DNA of 64,000 bases from IMG/VR virus record IMGVR_UViG_3300022924_000018, positions 1-64,000 of that record. One strand, 5' to 3'. The notes under the pieces were generated by a model. That model was not told the DNA's origin, ran no database searches, and was given only the letters and a program-made list of their open reading frames with translations. A program made the position numbers and the translations under genes. The stretch comes from a virus. The stretch's first letter is position 1. Every line of letters begins with the position of its first letter. This document shows, piece by piece, positions 1 to 10,500 of the stretch.

Positions 1-3
1 TAA

Positions 4-3000
4 GAAAATTCACTTAGATTCAGATATGATGATGGAGAGTTAAGTAACTATAGCGATTTCAGTAATGTGCCTTTACCTCCAAAAGAAAGCTTTACAGGAG
101 TTAATGCGATTCCTACAGATAACAATGGAATAAAGATTACAATTCAAACAGGAAGCAGGATAGTAACTCAAATAGAGATTGCTATGGTAGCACCTAAAGA
201 TGATTTGCCAAATCCTGCATGGGTTACAATTGCTACATTAGATAAAAAGAAGTTAAACATTCCTGACAATAGCCAGTTTGTATATAACTTTTACAATGAC
301 GGTAGTTACCCTGTTTCTAATTTAGAAAAGATTATACGTCCATACTCATTTTTACCTAAAGCACCTTTATGTCAGGCAAAAGCCCGTAATTCTATAGTAT
401 ATAGCAATTTTAATGAAGGATTTGCTGATGTGCCATTGGATACAGACTTAGAGGTTACTTATGAAGATTTATTTATTGAAGAGGGTACGGAAAACATTTT
501 TAATGAACCTGATTTTTCTTTTACTGACATTCCAAATACAGGCGCATATTTATACAATAGGAATTTAAATCATGGACAGTATAGGGATTTGGATGATAGC
601 CTTCATTTTGTTACTTCAAATAAAAGAGCTAATAGCTTAAAAGTAACAATAGGTAATGATGTAAAAAAAGGTAACATCTACACAGGACAAATGAGTAATG
701 GTGTTCATACCTTTTACGTTAGTTATGAAGCAAAAGTAACTGATACAGCTTTAACTGTAGCGAATGAAATAAAACAACAATTATTAAATCAGACAGGCGG
801 TAATGGTGGAAACATCATTAAACAGATAATGGGCAACATTAAGCCTGCGGAAACACAGCCCGTTCGTAATATTTACATCAATACAGATGATGGTTTAGGA
901 AATATATCTTTTGAGTTTTCGATTATAGATTATACTGATGGAGGATACTATGGCGCAAGTGCAAGTGTTAATCCTGTTCAGTTTAATACATTAAAAGATA
1001 CGGGACAAAGCATCAGCAACATGAAGCTTGGTGCAGGTATTAAGTTTGGTATCATGTACGAGGATTTTCAAGGACGTAGAAGTCTTGTTTATACTGATGA
1101 TAACCTTATTACCACAACTGCTAGTCAAAATACATTAGGGGGCATCAAAGCGCCTGTAGTAACTTTAACAATAAGACATTTTCCTCCTATATGGGCTAGA
1201 TACTACCAGATTGTAAGAACAAGGGATTTAACCTATGCTGACTTCATACAAATGATAATTCAGAAGGTTATTGACGTTCCTGTTACTAATAGTGGAGGAG
1301 ATTACTTGGATTTAGTTGTAGGTAGTTTATATACTTATCAAAAGATACATCCCAACACTACTCTTCAATATACTTTTAAAAAAGGGGATAGATTAAGGGT
1401 TATTACTAAAGGTGATGGTAGTTATTATCCTTTCTTTGAAACAGAAATTCTTTCTTACAAGGACACAACAACAGAGGTTATAAACTCTAACTTAACTGTT
1501 AACGGCACAGACACGATTACGGTAGATTCTGCAAATTCTGATAATATTGGCAGATTTATTTTGGTTGATGGAAATGAGAGAGAGATTTTAGCTGCCCCTA
1601 GTGGTACAACATATACCGTAGATTCCCCTATTGGAGTAGCTAGTCAGCCTCCTTATTTATCATACGAATTAATTGACAGGAGGGGTTTATTAAGAATAAG
1701 AAGACCAAGCACAGCTAGTGGTGTAGTTTTAGATGATCTATCGTTAGTTGAGATATTTACACCAAGTTTGAGTGGGGATACTTTAGGTCAAAAGCAATTC
1801 TTTCATTTTAATAAGAAGTTTGACATATTGAATGCGGGAACTGCAACACGGTATCATTCAGCAAATCAACAATCTCAAAGCGCAGTAACAGATGCTATTG
1901 TAAGGATAACAGAAGGAACGGTATATGTAAGAAACAGGGAGATGCCTATTACCAATACAATTCCAAATGCACAGGTAGAAATTAAAACAATTGAAGACCC
2001 TAGTTATTCAGACTTTTATTATAGTGAATTAAATGATAACGGCAGAGATAACGTAGAGGATAATAAGCAAGGCGTAGTGCATTTTGGAGACAGAATGAGG
2101 TATTCTAACATAGAAATAGAGAACACCGCTATAAATGGCTTAAATGACTTCGATAACTTAGATAGAGAAGATTATAATGATAAGTATGGTTTCTTTAAAC
2201 TTACGATTGCTACTGAAAATCAGATTTTAGCTTTTAAAGAATTAAAAGATTGTATAGTACCTGTATTCCAAACAGTAATTCAAGATAATTCAGGACAAGA
2301 GTTGTTGGGGGCAAGCAAAAAACTGCTTAATGATATAAGATACTATTCTCACGATGGCGGTATTGGTGATAATCCTGAAAGCTATTGTAGAAATGAAGGA
2401 CAGCATTACCATGTATCGGCAAATTCAGGATGCTATGTTAGATTGAGTCGTGACGGAGTTACACCTATTAGTCAGATATACTTTTTTGATAATGAAGCAA
2501 GGGCAATTTTAGCAAGAGCCAGTGCTAATAACACAAAAATATTTGGAGAATTTGATAGGCTATTGGCATCAGTGGTTTGGTATGTGGAAGGTTACAATGA
2601 AAAGAGCTTCTCTCAAGGCTTTAATGGGGCTACATGGGAAGTTTTATCTCCCGCATTAGTTAGTCCCGTACAGACCATTGTAACGCCTCCTACGAATGGG
2701 GTACTTAGTACCGACCCAACAGGATTAACTGTTTATACTCCAAATACAGATTTTGTAGGCAACGATAGTTTTACTTATTCAACTGTAGGTGGTGTAATTA
2801 GAAAAGTTTGCATAAGGGTAGATGATGTTCCTCAAAGACCTACAGGATGGAGACAACAAGTAGGTTCAGAGTTCTGTGTTGAGGAGATGGGCGAGAATAA
2901 TGGCAAACAAGGATGGTTGGTGTTAGAAGAATACTATTTAGATGATTCTAGTGTAACAGGGAATGAAAAGCCTAACGATGAAACTGACCCTAATTATGTG

Positions 3001-3759
3001 CCGCCTATAGATAATTTAGTAGATTGTCCACTTCCAATACCTCCAACACCTGCTACGGTTCATTATAGCCTTAGTAGAGATGCTTCGCCTTATGTTGATG
3101 GAAACATGGGTCTACAGAAGAATGGTGGTTCTAGCGAGCTTATAACATTCGTAGGAACAGGAGATAGCACCTTAGGTTTTAATGTTGGGGACACTTTAAC
3201 CGTAAACACCTTCCACTATCATTTAGCTGTTAGATGGCCTGATGACGCTAGTTTAACTGTTAACATACGTGAAGGTGGAATTGGTGGAACAATAATATAT
3301 ACTTTTACAGGCGGGTCAGTTGGTTTAGCTGATGTATATAGCCATAGTGAAGTATTGACACTAACAGAATATACTGTAGAAGTAACTACAAATAGTACAG
3401 ATGCAACGCTTAAAACCCCTCCAATGGGTTATGAGTTAATTAATAACACAGCAATTGCAGATGGACTTATATTGGTTAGCGCTACTGATACGACTACAGC
3501 AATAATTATGTTGGGAGAGTCACCTTCTCAAGTTCCAGTTCCAGTAACAGGAAGTCCAAGATCAGGGTCTTACAACATGAAGGATGATGCTAACACACAA
3601 AGTATTTTTGTAAATAATACAAGTAGCAGTTCTATTGACGTAACAGTAACGACAGTTCCAAGTGGAGGTTCATTTACAGATACCCAAACGATATTAGCAG
3701 GGGCAACATATAACTTTACAGGTGTGGATAAGGTTGGATTTAGATTAACAGTTAACTAA
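4..3759 (+). CDS. Large tail / stabilization-type virion protein (5' end unresolved)
   Basis: Likely a structural tail-knob or head-tail stabilization protein of the kind found in crAss-like phages. This is inferred from the stretch RYDDGELSNYSDFS encoded at 25-66, which resembles the recurring (F/Y)xYDDGExSxxSxxS signature of that group, from the length (over 1230 residues) and from its place before internal virion genes. Around residues 870-915 (counted from the GTG at 67) lies a cadherin/Ig-like segment with PNTDFVGNDSFTYS. The reading frame is open from position 4, directly after a TAA at 1-3. The only nearby start is GTG 67, which would cut off the signature. The true 5' end is therefore upstream, in another frame or lost at the window edge. 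The stop overlaps the next ATG (TAATG). Confidence 0.6.
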   Translation, partial: ENSLRFRYDDGELSNYSDFSNVPLPPKESFTGVNAIPTDNNGIKITIQTGSRIVTQIEIAMVAPKDDLPNPAWVTIATLDKKKLNIPDNSQFVYNFYNDGSYPVSNLEKIIRPYSFLPKAPLCQAKARNSIVYSNFNEGFADVPLDTDLEVTYEDLFIEEGTENIFNEPDFSFTDIPNTGAYLYNRNLNHGQYRDLDDSLHFVTSNKRANSLKVTIGNDVKKGNIYTGQMSNGVHTFYVSYEAKVTDTALTVANEIKQQLLNQTGGNGGNIIKQIMGNIKPAETQPVRNIYINTDDGLGNISFEFSIIDYTDGGYYGASASVNPVQFNTLKDTGQSISNMKLGAGIKFGIMYEDFQGRRSLVYTDDNLITTTASQNTLGGIKAPVVTLTIRHFPPIWARYYQIVRTRDLTYADFIQMIIQKVIDVPVTNSGGDYLDLVVGSLYTYQKIHPNTTLQYTFKKGDRLRVITKGDGSYYPFFETEILSYKDTTTEVINSNLTVNGTDTITVDSANSDNIGRFILVDGNEREILAAPSGTTYTVDSPIGVASQPPYLSYELIDRRGLLRIRRPSTASGVVLDDLSLVEIFTPSLSGDTLGQKQFFHFNKKFDILNAGTATRYHSANQQSQSAVTDAIVRITEGTVYVRNREMPITNTIPNAQVEIKTIEDPSYSDFYYSELNDNGRDNVEDNKQGVVHFGDRMRYSNIEIENTAINGLNDFDNLDREDYNDKYGFFKLTIATENQILAFKELKDCIVPVFQTVIQDNSGQELLGASKKLLNDIRYYSHDGGIGDNPESYCRNEGQHYHVSANSGCYVRLSRDGVTPISQIYFFDNEARAILARASANNTKIFGEFDRLLASVVWYVEGYNEKSFSQGFNGATWEVLSPALVSPVQTIVTPPTNGVLSTDPTGLTVYTPNTDFVGNDSFTYSTVGGVIRKVCIRVDDVPQRPTGWRQQVGSEFCVEEMGENNGKQGWLVLEEYYLDDSSVTGNEKPNDETDPNYVPPIDNLVDCPLPIPPTPATVHYSLSRDASPYVDGNMGLQKNGGSSELITFVGTGDSTLGFNVGDTLTVNTFHYHLAVRWPDDASLTVNIREGGIGGTIIYTFTGGSVGLADVYSHSEVLTLTEYTVEVTTNSTDATLKTPPMGYELINNTAIADGLILVSATDTTTAIIMLGESPSQVPVPVTGSPRSGSYNMKDDANTQSIFVNNTSSSSIDVTVTTVPSGGSFTDTQTILAGATYNFTGVDKVGFRLTVN

Positions 3760-4661
3760 TGGGAAGCGTAACAGTATTAAAGAACAGTAGTGTTAGTATA
3801 GACCTAGCAATAGATTACAGGGATAATGGATGGACTATATCAGGTGGTGTAGCTACGCACTCTGCTTGCAATTCAGGGCTGATTAAGCTTAATGGGTTTC
3901 CATTTAAAGTTGGTGTGCCTAATGTTTTTAGGTATGTGGTTTCGGGATATGCAAGTGGTGGAGTTAATATTAATGTAGGGGCACAATCGGGAGCAACAGA
4001 TACAAGTAATGGAGTAAAGTTTGTTACGCTTACGCCAAATACAGTTAACGACCAAATATCCTTTTATTCAGATGGCAACCTTTCGGTGGAATTACTAGAA
4101 GTATATACGGATACTTTTGAAGAGACTGCTGTAGCAATGTATTTTAGCGAGCCTAACAACCGTTGGACTATGTATTCATCTATTAGGCCAGACTTCATGT
4201 TAAAGTTCATTACAAGCTTTTATATGTGGCAAAACGGGGTATTATGGGAGTCTCATACTAATCCTGCACACAATAACTTTTTCGGGGTACAATATCCAAG
4301 TATAATTACGTTCTATGTTAATTTAGAGCCTACAGTAGTTAAGAACTTTTTTAGCGTAAGAGAAAAGTCAAATAAGGTATGGGCTGTTACTGATGTGGAG
4401 ATAATGGAGAGTTATGGTAAGCCTAACGGACAGAGGTCAAGAATTAAGTCGGGGAACTTTAAACATCTTATGGGTGATTATTTCGCAGACTTCTTGCGTG
4501 ACCAAAATGACCCGAGATTTGCAAATCAACTTGATGCTTTAATGAGAGGCGCTCTACTTCAAGGCAACGTAGCCAAGATTACCATAGAAAACAATGATGA
4601 AACAGAGGTTAGGTTGCTTAGTGTAGACGTAATTGTAAGCAAGCAAGAGTATACCTATTAA
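3759..4661 (+). CDS. Putative tail protein, unknown family
   Basis: A 300-residue protein translated directly after the large tail protein (TAATG overlap), so the two are probably made together. It is rich in Gly, Val, Asn and aromatics, has a beta-structure look and lacks a signal peptide, membrane span or Cys cluster. The last third (DYFADFLRDQNDPRF, then TEVRLLSVDVIVSKQEYTY) is more helical and then ends in strands. I do not recognise the family; position suggests a virion component of the tail or connector. Confidence 0.55.
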   Translation: MGSVTVLKNSSVSIDLAIDYRDNGWTISGGVATHSACNSGLIKLNGFPFKVGVPNVFRYVVSGYASGGVNINVGAQSGATDTSNGVKFVTLTPNTVNDQISFYSDGNLSVELLEVYTDTFEETAVAMYFSEPNNRWTMYSSIRPDFMLKFITSFYMWQNGVLWESHTNPAHNNFFGVQYPSIITFYVNLEPTVVKNFFSVREKSNKVWAVTDVEIMESYGKPNGQRSRIKSGNFKHLMGDYFADFLRDQNDPRFANQLDALMRGALLQGNVAKITIENNDETEVRLLSVDVIVSKQEYTY

Positions 4662-4679
4662 ATAATATAAATCATTTAC

Positions 4680-4687
4680 TACCTTTG
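4680..4687 (+). promoter_or_regulatory. Putative Bacteroidota -7 promoter box
   Basis: TACCTTTG matches the TAnnTTTG -7 consensus and lies 25 bp before the ATG at 4712 in a 50-bp intergenic gap. No clear -33 TTTG is visible at the expected distance. Confidence 0.45.
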
Positions 4688-4711
4688 AGATAGTAATTTA
4701 AACTTAAACAC

Positions 4712-5383
4712 ATGGCAGCATCTACAGGAGGCTTATCTACAGGGAGTTTAGTAAGCGCAGGAATTAGTTTACTGCCTGCCTTGTATAAAGGAATTTCAGG
4801 CATATTTCAAAAGAGTCAGGCTAACAGAATAAACCCAACAGACCCAGGATATAAACTTAACACCGGGGTTATAAATAACGCAAGGGTTTTATCTGATAGG
4901 TCAAATAACTACCAATTGGCAGGATATAACGATGCTGTAGATAATATCAACTCTACAAGCGCAACAGCGTTTAATAATGGAGTGCAAGGCGCTACAAGCG
5001 GTGGTGATGTATTAGACCTAGCTACTAAGATTGCTTATGGTCAGGGACAACGTTTAAATGATTTGGCTGTTAACAATGCGCAAGGAAAAGATCAGGCTTT
5101 ATTACAGTCTTTGAATGCAGATGCAGCAGCAGGAGAAGAGTATCAACAAAAGAATGCTTATGATAGGGATGTTTACCAACAGAAATTAAGACAGAAAGCA
5201 GCATTGATACAGAGTGCAAACCAAAATATTTATGGAGGTATTGATGATGCAGCACAAGTTGGTTCAAGTTTATTGAATCCTATGCCTATGGGAGATACAA
5301 GTTCAACTACAGGAGGTGGTTTAAGTCCTGCACAAATACAAGCATATAATCAATTGAGAGCAAGAAGAGGTTTAGTAAGTTAA
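4712..5383 (+). CDS. Putative internal (cargo-type) virion protein
   Basis: A 223-residue protein with a Gly/Ser/Ala-rich N-terminus (residues 1-20) followed by Gln/Ala/Asn-rich helical sequence and a Gly-rich tail. This composition is common in small phage ejection proteins. It sits 2 bp before another Gln/Ala-rich protein and upstream of a giant internal protein, which supports a role inside the capsid or in DNA ejection. Function is inferred from context only. Confidence 0.55.
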   Translation: MAASTGGLSTGSLVSAGISLLPALYKGISGIFQKSQANRINPTDPGYKLNTGVINNARVLSDRSNNYQLAGYNDAVDNINSTSATAFNNGVQGATSGGDVLDLATKIAYGQGQRLNDLAVNNAQGKDQALLQSLNADAAAGEEYQQKNAYDRDVYQQKLRQKAALIQSANQNIYGGIDDAAQVGSSLLNPMPMGDTSSTTGGGLSPAQIQAYNQLRARRGLVS

Positions 5384-5385
5384 TT

Positions 5386-6996
5386 ATGGCAGTAGATTTA
5401 AATACAGTTCCATTAGGTCAAGCGGGTACGGGTGCTGCGTTTGTATTAGGTAATAGCCAAGCTGCTGACCAATTTGCTCAAACACAAGCAAGAAATCAAC
5501 AATACGCTTATCAGAATGCTTTACGTCAACAACAAGAGGCAGCAAAGAAAGCAGCGTTATGGCAACAAAACGCTTTAAAGGTTGAAGGTGGTTTATATTG
5601 GAAGCCTGAATTTGACAAAATGTATCAGACTCATTTGGAAGATGGCATTAAACTACGTCAAGCAGGAATTAATCCTTACGACTATAATCCTAACGACCCA
5701 AACCAAGCTCAAAAAGCCGAACCATATTTATTAGAAAGAGAAAGAATACTTCAAGATACTAAAAACAGAAAAGCTACTGAAACTGAAATCGCAAAAAGAT
5801 TTAGTGCTATTACAACCAATCCAAGTAAATATGAACCCGAAGATATTGACGCTTTAAACGAATACATTAATACACCATATTCACAAGCTAAAAACATTCC
5901 TGTGCCTACATTAAGAGAGGCATTTAATGTTGATAGGGATTTAGTTGCTAAATTAGACCCTGTAACGTTTCAAACAAGCAAAACAGTAGGCAATACTAAG
6001 ATTGATGAGAACAAGATGTTGGTAGAGCCTACAAAGCGAAATATTGAAACTTTAATAGCGGATACTGATACAGGTAAAAGATGGATTAAAAGACAAACAG
6101 GGTTAACGCCTAGTGAAGCTAAAAACATTCCTGATACTTTTGAGGCTAATAAAAAAAGATTGATGGAGGAGTACAAGGGCAATCCTGATATGAGGACTAA
6201 ACTGGCTGCACAATTTGGTATAACAGGTGAGAGTCAGGAATTAGACGATCTGTTAAATCAACAAGCAATGGAAGATGTAAGGAAGAAACAGGCTTATAAT
6301 GGTGTTATAAATCAATATACAGAATTGGCTAGAGCAAAAGCTAACGAGTTTGTTAAAACTAACCCTGACTTTAGAATAGAAGATCAGGCAATGCAGCGTG
6401 AAGGACTTCAATTACGCAGGGAAGCTAACAACAGAGAAAGAGTAAAGTTTAACGAGAGAGGACGAGCAACTTCACAAGGAGAAGCAGAAGACTTAGTTAT
6501 ACCATTTGCTGATGGCAAAGGTGTTGCGGAAGGAAAAGGTTATGTTAAAGTACCCATGGCTACTAAAAACTTTGCAGGAACAAAAGGCGCTATTGACTTG
6601 TCTACAGGTAAGCCTGTTGATTTAACTAATTCATCTAATGATTATCAGGTAGTAGGAGTAGCTAACTTCCCTTTCATCAACAAAGAGGTGAAGGATAATG
6701 CAGGTAACAGTATTCCAAAAGGTTCATTGGCACAACCTAACTTTGCTAAGGGTAATAGTGATATAGTAAACGAAAAACCAATGATACACGTGCAGTTGAA
6801 AGAAGGAGATTTGGTATCTGATTACTTAGTTCCTTTTGATAGAATGCCACAGAACTTAACAAAGAACGACAAGGCTATTTTAAGCAGTTTTAAGCCCGCA
6901 ACAGGAAGTAACACAACACAAAGTACTAATAAACAAAAAGAGTTGCCTAAATCAGTAACAAGTAAATTCAAAAACGTTCCTAAAGGAGGATTTTAA
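5386..6996 (+). CDS. Putative internal (cargo-type) virion protein
   Basis: A 536-residue, largely helical protein. Residues ~28-60 are an uninterrupted Gln/Ala-rich helix; the middle is charged and coiled-coil-like; residues ~370-480 look like a beta-rich domain (DLVIPFADGKGVAEGKGYV and following); the tail is Lys/Pro-rich. No membrane span or catalytic motif is recognised. It lies between the small Ala-rich protein and the giant protein, with gaps of 2 bp on each side. A structural cargo or ejection role is likely, but the family is not recognised. Confidence 0.6.
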   Translation: MAVDLNTVPLGQAGTGAAFVLGNSQAADQFAQTQARNQQYAYQNALRQQQEAAKKAALWQQNALKVEGGLYWKPEFDKMYQTHLEDGIKLRQAGINPYDYNPNDPNQAQKAEPYLLERERILQDTKNRKATETEIAKRFSAITTNPSKYEPEDIDALNEYINTPYSQAKNIPVPTLREAFNVDRDLVAKLDPVTFQTSKTVGNTKIDENKMLVEPTKRNIETLIADTDTGKRWIKRQTGLTPSEAKNIPDTFEANKKRLMEEYKGNPDMRTKLAAQFGITGESQELDDLLNQQAMEDVRKKQAYNGVINQYTELARAKANEFVKTNPDFRIEDQAMQREGLQLRREANNRERVKFNERGRATSQGEAEDLVIPFADGKGVAEGKGYVKVPMATKNFAGTKGAIDLSTGKPVDLTNSSNDYQVVGVANFPFINKEVKDNAGNSIPKGSLAQPNFAKGNSDIVNEKPMIHVQLKEGDLVSDYLVPFDRMPQNLTKNDKAILSSFKPATGSNTTQSTNKQKELPKSVTSKFKNVPKGGF

Positions 6997-6998
6997 TA

Positions 6999-7310
6999 AT
7001 GGCAGAAGAATTAGAACAAGTAGTAGAAGAACAACCAAAACCAAGTATCTACAAGTTTTTAAAAGATAATGGTTTAACTACTAAAGATGAGGCTACTTTC
7101 GGTAAAGAATATTCTACTCCTGAAAAACAAAAGGAGTTGTATGAGTTTATGAAGGGAAACCAACTTACAACTAAAGATTTAGCAACATTCAGCTCCGACA
7201 ACTTCGGGGCTTTTAAAAAATACGGACAACCCAAATCAAGTTTCTACACAAGATTTAAGCAATGGATTAACAACATCTGGTACGCAATCATCAACTTCCC
7301 AAGAGGATAA
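6999..7310 (+). CDS. N-terminal segment of the giant internal virion protein (split by a frameshift)
   Basis: Residues ~15-70 hold two copies of a short helical repeat (YKFLKDNGLTTKDEATFG and YEFMKGNQLTTKDLATFS). Repeats of this kind are typical of the N-terminus of very large internal proteins in Bacteroidota phages. After the A6 run at 7215-7220 this frame ends with a W/I/F-rich tail unlike the rest. The +1 frame is open from 7183 without interruption to 13254 and continues with polar, Gln/Thr/Ser-rich sequence. I read this as the front end of the next gene, separated by a real frameshift, slippage or a one-base assembly error. ATG 6999 follows the previous stop by 2 bp. Confidence 0.6.
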   Translation: MAEELEQVVEEQPKPSIYKFLKDNGLTTKDEATFGKEYSTPEKQKELYEFMKGNQLTTKDLATFSSDNFGAFKKYGQPKSSFYTRFKQWINNIWYAIINFPRG

Positions 7311-7506
7311 CACTACCTACGGTACAATTCCATTAGAAGACGTTACAGTAAGCGCTAAGAGAGTAAATCCTTTAGTTGGTAACGACCTTCAATCTCAAAT
7401 ACCTCAAGCAAGACAACAAGAGTTAGTACAAGATGTTAATGCCAATCCTAAGGAGTTTCTTCCAAAAGAACAACCACAGGAACATTGGTATAATGTAGGG
7501 GGCGCT
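7183..7506 (+). other. Open coding stretch joining the two parts of the giant protein; A6 frameshift site at 7215-7220
   Basis: No separate gene is needed here. The frame of the downstream giant protein is open from 7183 (after a TAG at 7180) and gives protein-like sequence such as TTYGTIPLEDVTVSAKRVN and EHWYNVGGAM up to the ATG at 7507. The upstream frame reads TTT AAA AAA TAC across the A6 run. Removing one A, or a +1 shift there, fuses both frames. Confidence 0.6.
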
Positions 7507-10500
7507 ATGCTTCAAGCAATACCTAAATCCGTATATAAAACCGCATCAGACGTTATTCAGTCTCAAATTAACTCTATATCTCCTAAAGATAAATCCATTA
7601 AAAGCAATGATGGTAAAAGTTTAGCTGAACAGTATTTTAGAGACGTTCTAAGCATCTTTGATGATAAAAACATAGTTGATGTAGCCAAGAACCTTAATCC
7701 CGCTATGAACTCTTTAAATGAGCTTTCTAGGAGTGTAGTAAATTCAAATGTTTCCCAAGAGCAAAAGAATGAAACCATTAAGGAGTTAAACAAAATGAAA
7801 GCTTCTATTCAAGGTCGTGTTAACATGATGGATGAATATGCAGCAAGAAATCCTTATCCACAAAACATAGCTACGAATACGGCTGTAGGAATAGCAGGAA
7901 TGCTACCTGATATAGCTGTAGCAGGATTGGGTGGAGCAGGAGCAACGGGAGAAGCTTTAGCAGCAAGAGTTGGTAGCGCTATAGAAGGTAAAGTACCTGC
8001 AATAGTTCAGAAGTTAGCACCTAAAGCAGCAGCGTTATTAGAAAGGTCTGTCAAAGCACCGTTTACTAAAGTAATGGCAGCTAAAGGCGCAGCAGAGGGT
8101 GGTGCATCCAACGCTCAATCACCTTTATTAGGAATGGTAGAGGGAGGACTAAAAGGAACAGGAGAGGGTATGTATATGCATGTTCTTGGAGAAGCAGCGG
8201 GGAAGGTAAGTCCATACATATCCAAAGTAATAGGAAAAACAGGAGCATCAAGCGAAATATCAACAGCTATTGCTAATCCATTGGCTAATGCAGGAGTATT
8301 CACAGCAGGGAAGGCTATTAGAACTCCTTTAGAGGAGGGGAGAATGGCTACGCAGGAAGAACTTGAACACGAAATGGCTATGGGTATAGGGTTTAGTCTT
8401 TTGCATGCAGGACAAACGTTTAAAACGCATCAGGAGGCTAATCATTTTTACGAGAACACTTTAAAGACAGACCCACAAGAAAGTTTAGGTAGAATATTAA
8501 ATGAAAAGCCTGAAAACATATTGAGGGACTATAACCCTGAATTGAATGTTAAAGACTTAACAGAGGCACGTAATGAGTTGAAAGATGCTATTATTAAAGA
8601 ACCTGATTTAGCTGTTAAAAAGCAATTAGGAGAAGAGGCATTGAAAATACAAAATCAATTAGATGCTAAAGAGGCGGTAGAGGGAATTGTAAAAGATAAG
8701 GATGCCTTGGTTGAGATGGTAGCGAAGTTACCTGAATTAAATCCTAAACAGAAAGAGGAGTATGTAACTAAGATTGAGCAGATAGCAAATGATTATGACC
8801 CTGTAGAAGTTGAAAAAAATACACTGAATAATAAAATTCAGAAGTCACAGGACAATATAGATTATTGGGAAGGCAGATTAAAAGAAGAGAAAGTTCCTTC
8901 TGAAAGAATGGAGATTGAAAAGTCAATAGATAACAATAAAAAGTTTATTGAAGATGATACAAAACGACTTAAAGAAATTATAGACACCCCAAAAGAAATT
9001 AAGCCTGTAGAAGAAGTTAAAGCAGAAGAACAACCAACTACACCAAAAGAAAAAGAAACTCCTTTAGAAAAAACTAAAACACCATTAAATGAAACAAAAG
9101 AACAGCCTATACCTAAAGTTGAGAATGTGGAAGAGGTATCAGCACCTAAGACAGAAAAAGCAAGTCCAACGGCAGGAGAAGAAAGCGTAAAAAAAGGTGA
9201 ACTGAAAGACAAAACCTACACTACTAATGATGGCGAAAAGCTAGACATAAAAATATTTGATGGCATAAATGGCGAGGTAGAGAGTGTTTCTGATATAAAA
9301 AATAAGGATAGGTTATCATTTTCATTGTTTAATGATAAAGGTCAATCTGTTGCAGGAGTAAGTTTTTGGAAAGATAAAGATGGCAAGTGGGTATCTAATA
9401 TGACTAATGTTAGTGAAGGATACCGAAGAAAAGGTATTGCAACGGCAATGTACCAATTCGCTAAAGAGAACGGGTATGATATTAAGTCTTCTGATTTTAG
9501 GTCTGAAATAGGAAATAAATTCACCAATAAGTTTTTTAAAGAAAATAAACCTTTTGATTTAGAAGAAAGACAAGCAGAATTAAGAGCAAAAGAAAATGTT
9601 AGTGATAATAAACAACCTACCGTTAAAGGAGAAACTAAAGCTAATGCAGAAGTTATACAACCTACCAAAGATGACGGAAGAAGAAATGAATCTAAAGCTG
9701 AAAGAGTTGGAACAGCAGATCAAGAAGACACAGGAGTAAGCGGTATTAAGAAAAAGCTTGTAAGTGATGAGATAATTGAAGGTGTAAACATTGATAAAAT
9801 CTCTGATAAAGAAATGCAGGACTTAGGGAAGAAGCTTATTGATACAGGAGAGATTAAGCCTAAAGAGATTGTAGATGAAATAGCAGGTATGCGACGAAAG
9901 GTTACAATAAAGGGTAGAGATTGGGTTGATGAACGCACTGATAGTAATCCGAGAGCTTTACAACCAAAAGAGGTTGTTGCCTTAATCCATTACAAAGCTA
10001 CTTTAGATAATGAGCGTAGAGAACTTTTAACAGAAAGCAATAAGTTAGCATCGGAAGGGAAATCAACTAAAGCTGTAGACGCTAAATTAGCCCGTTTACA
10101 AGACGATATTAACTCATATGATGTTATGTCAGTTATCACAGCACAACAACAGTCATTAGCGTTTAGATTGAGAAAAGGATTGCTTGATAAAGACTACAAC
10201 TTAGTTGAACAGATTGAACAGTATAAGAAAACTAACGGAGGTGAAATACCTGCTGATGTTGAAGCTAAATTCAAGGCATTAAATAAAGAGTTAACAGACT
10301 TAAAAGAAAAGATTGCCGTAGCCGAAAAGAAAGCGCAGGAGGCATCGGATAGTCAGGCTATAGATAACATCAAACAAGATGTAGAACGTAGCGATAAGAC
10401 GAGGAAATCAAGCCTATCGACAACAGAACAAGCAAGAAAAAAAGAGTTAGCTAAAAAGTACAGGGTATTTAATGATGTATCCCGTATTGTAACATTAATT

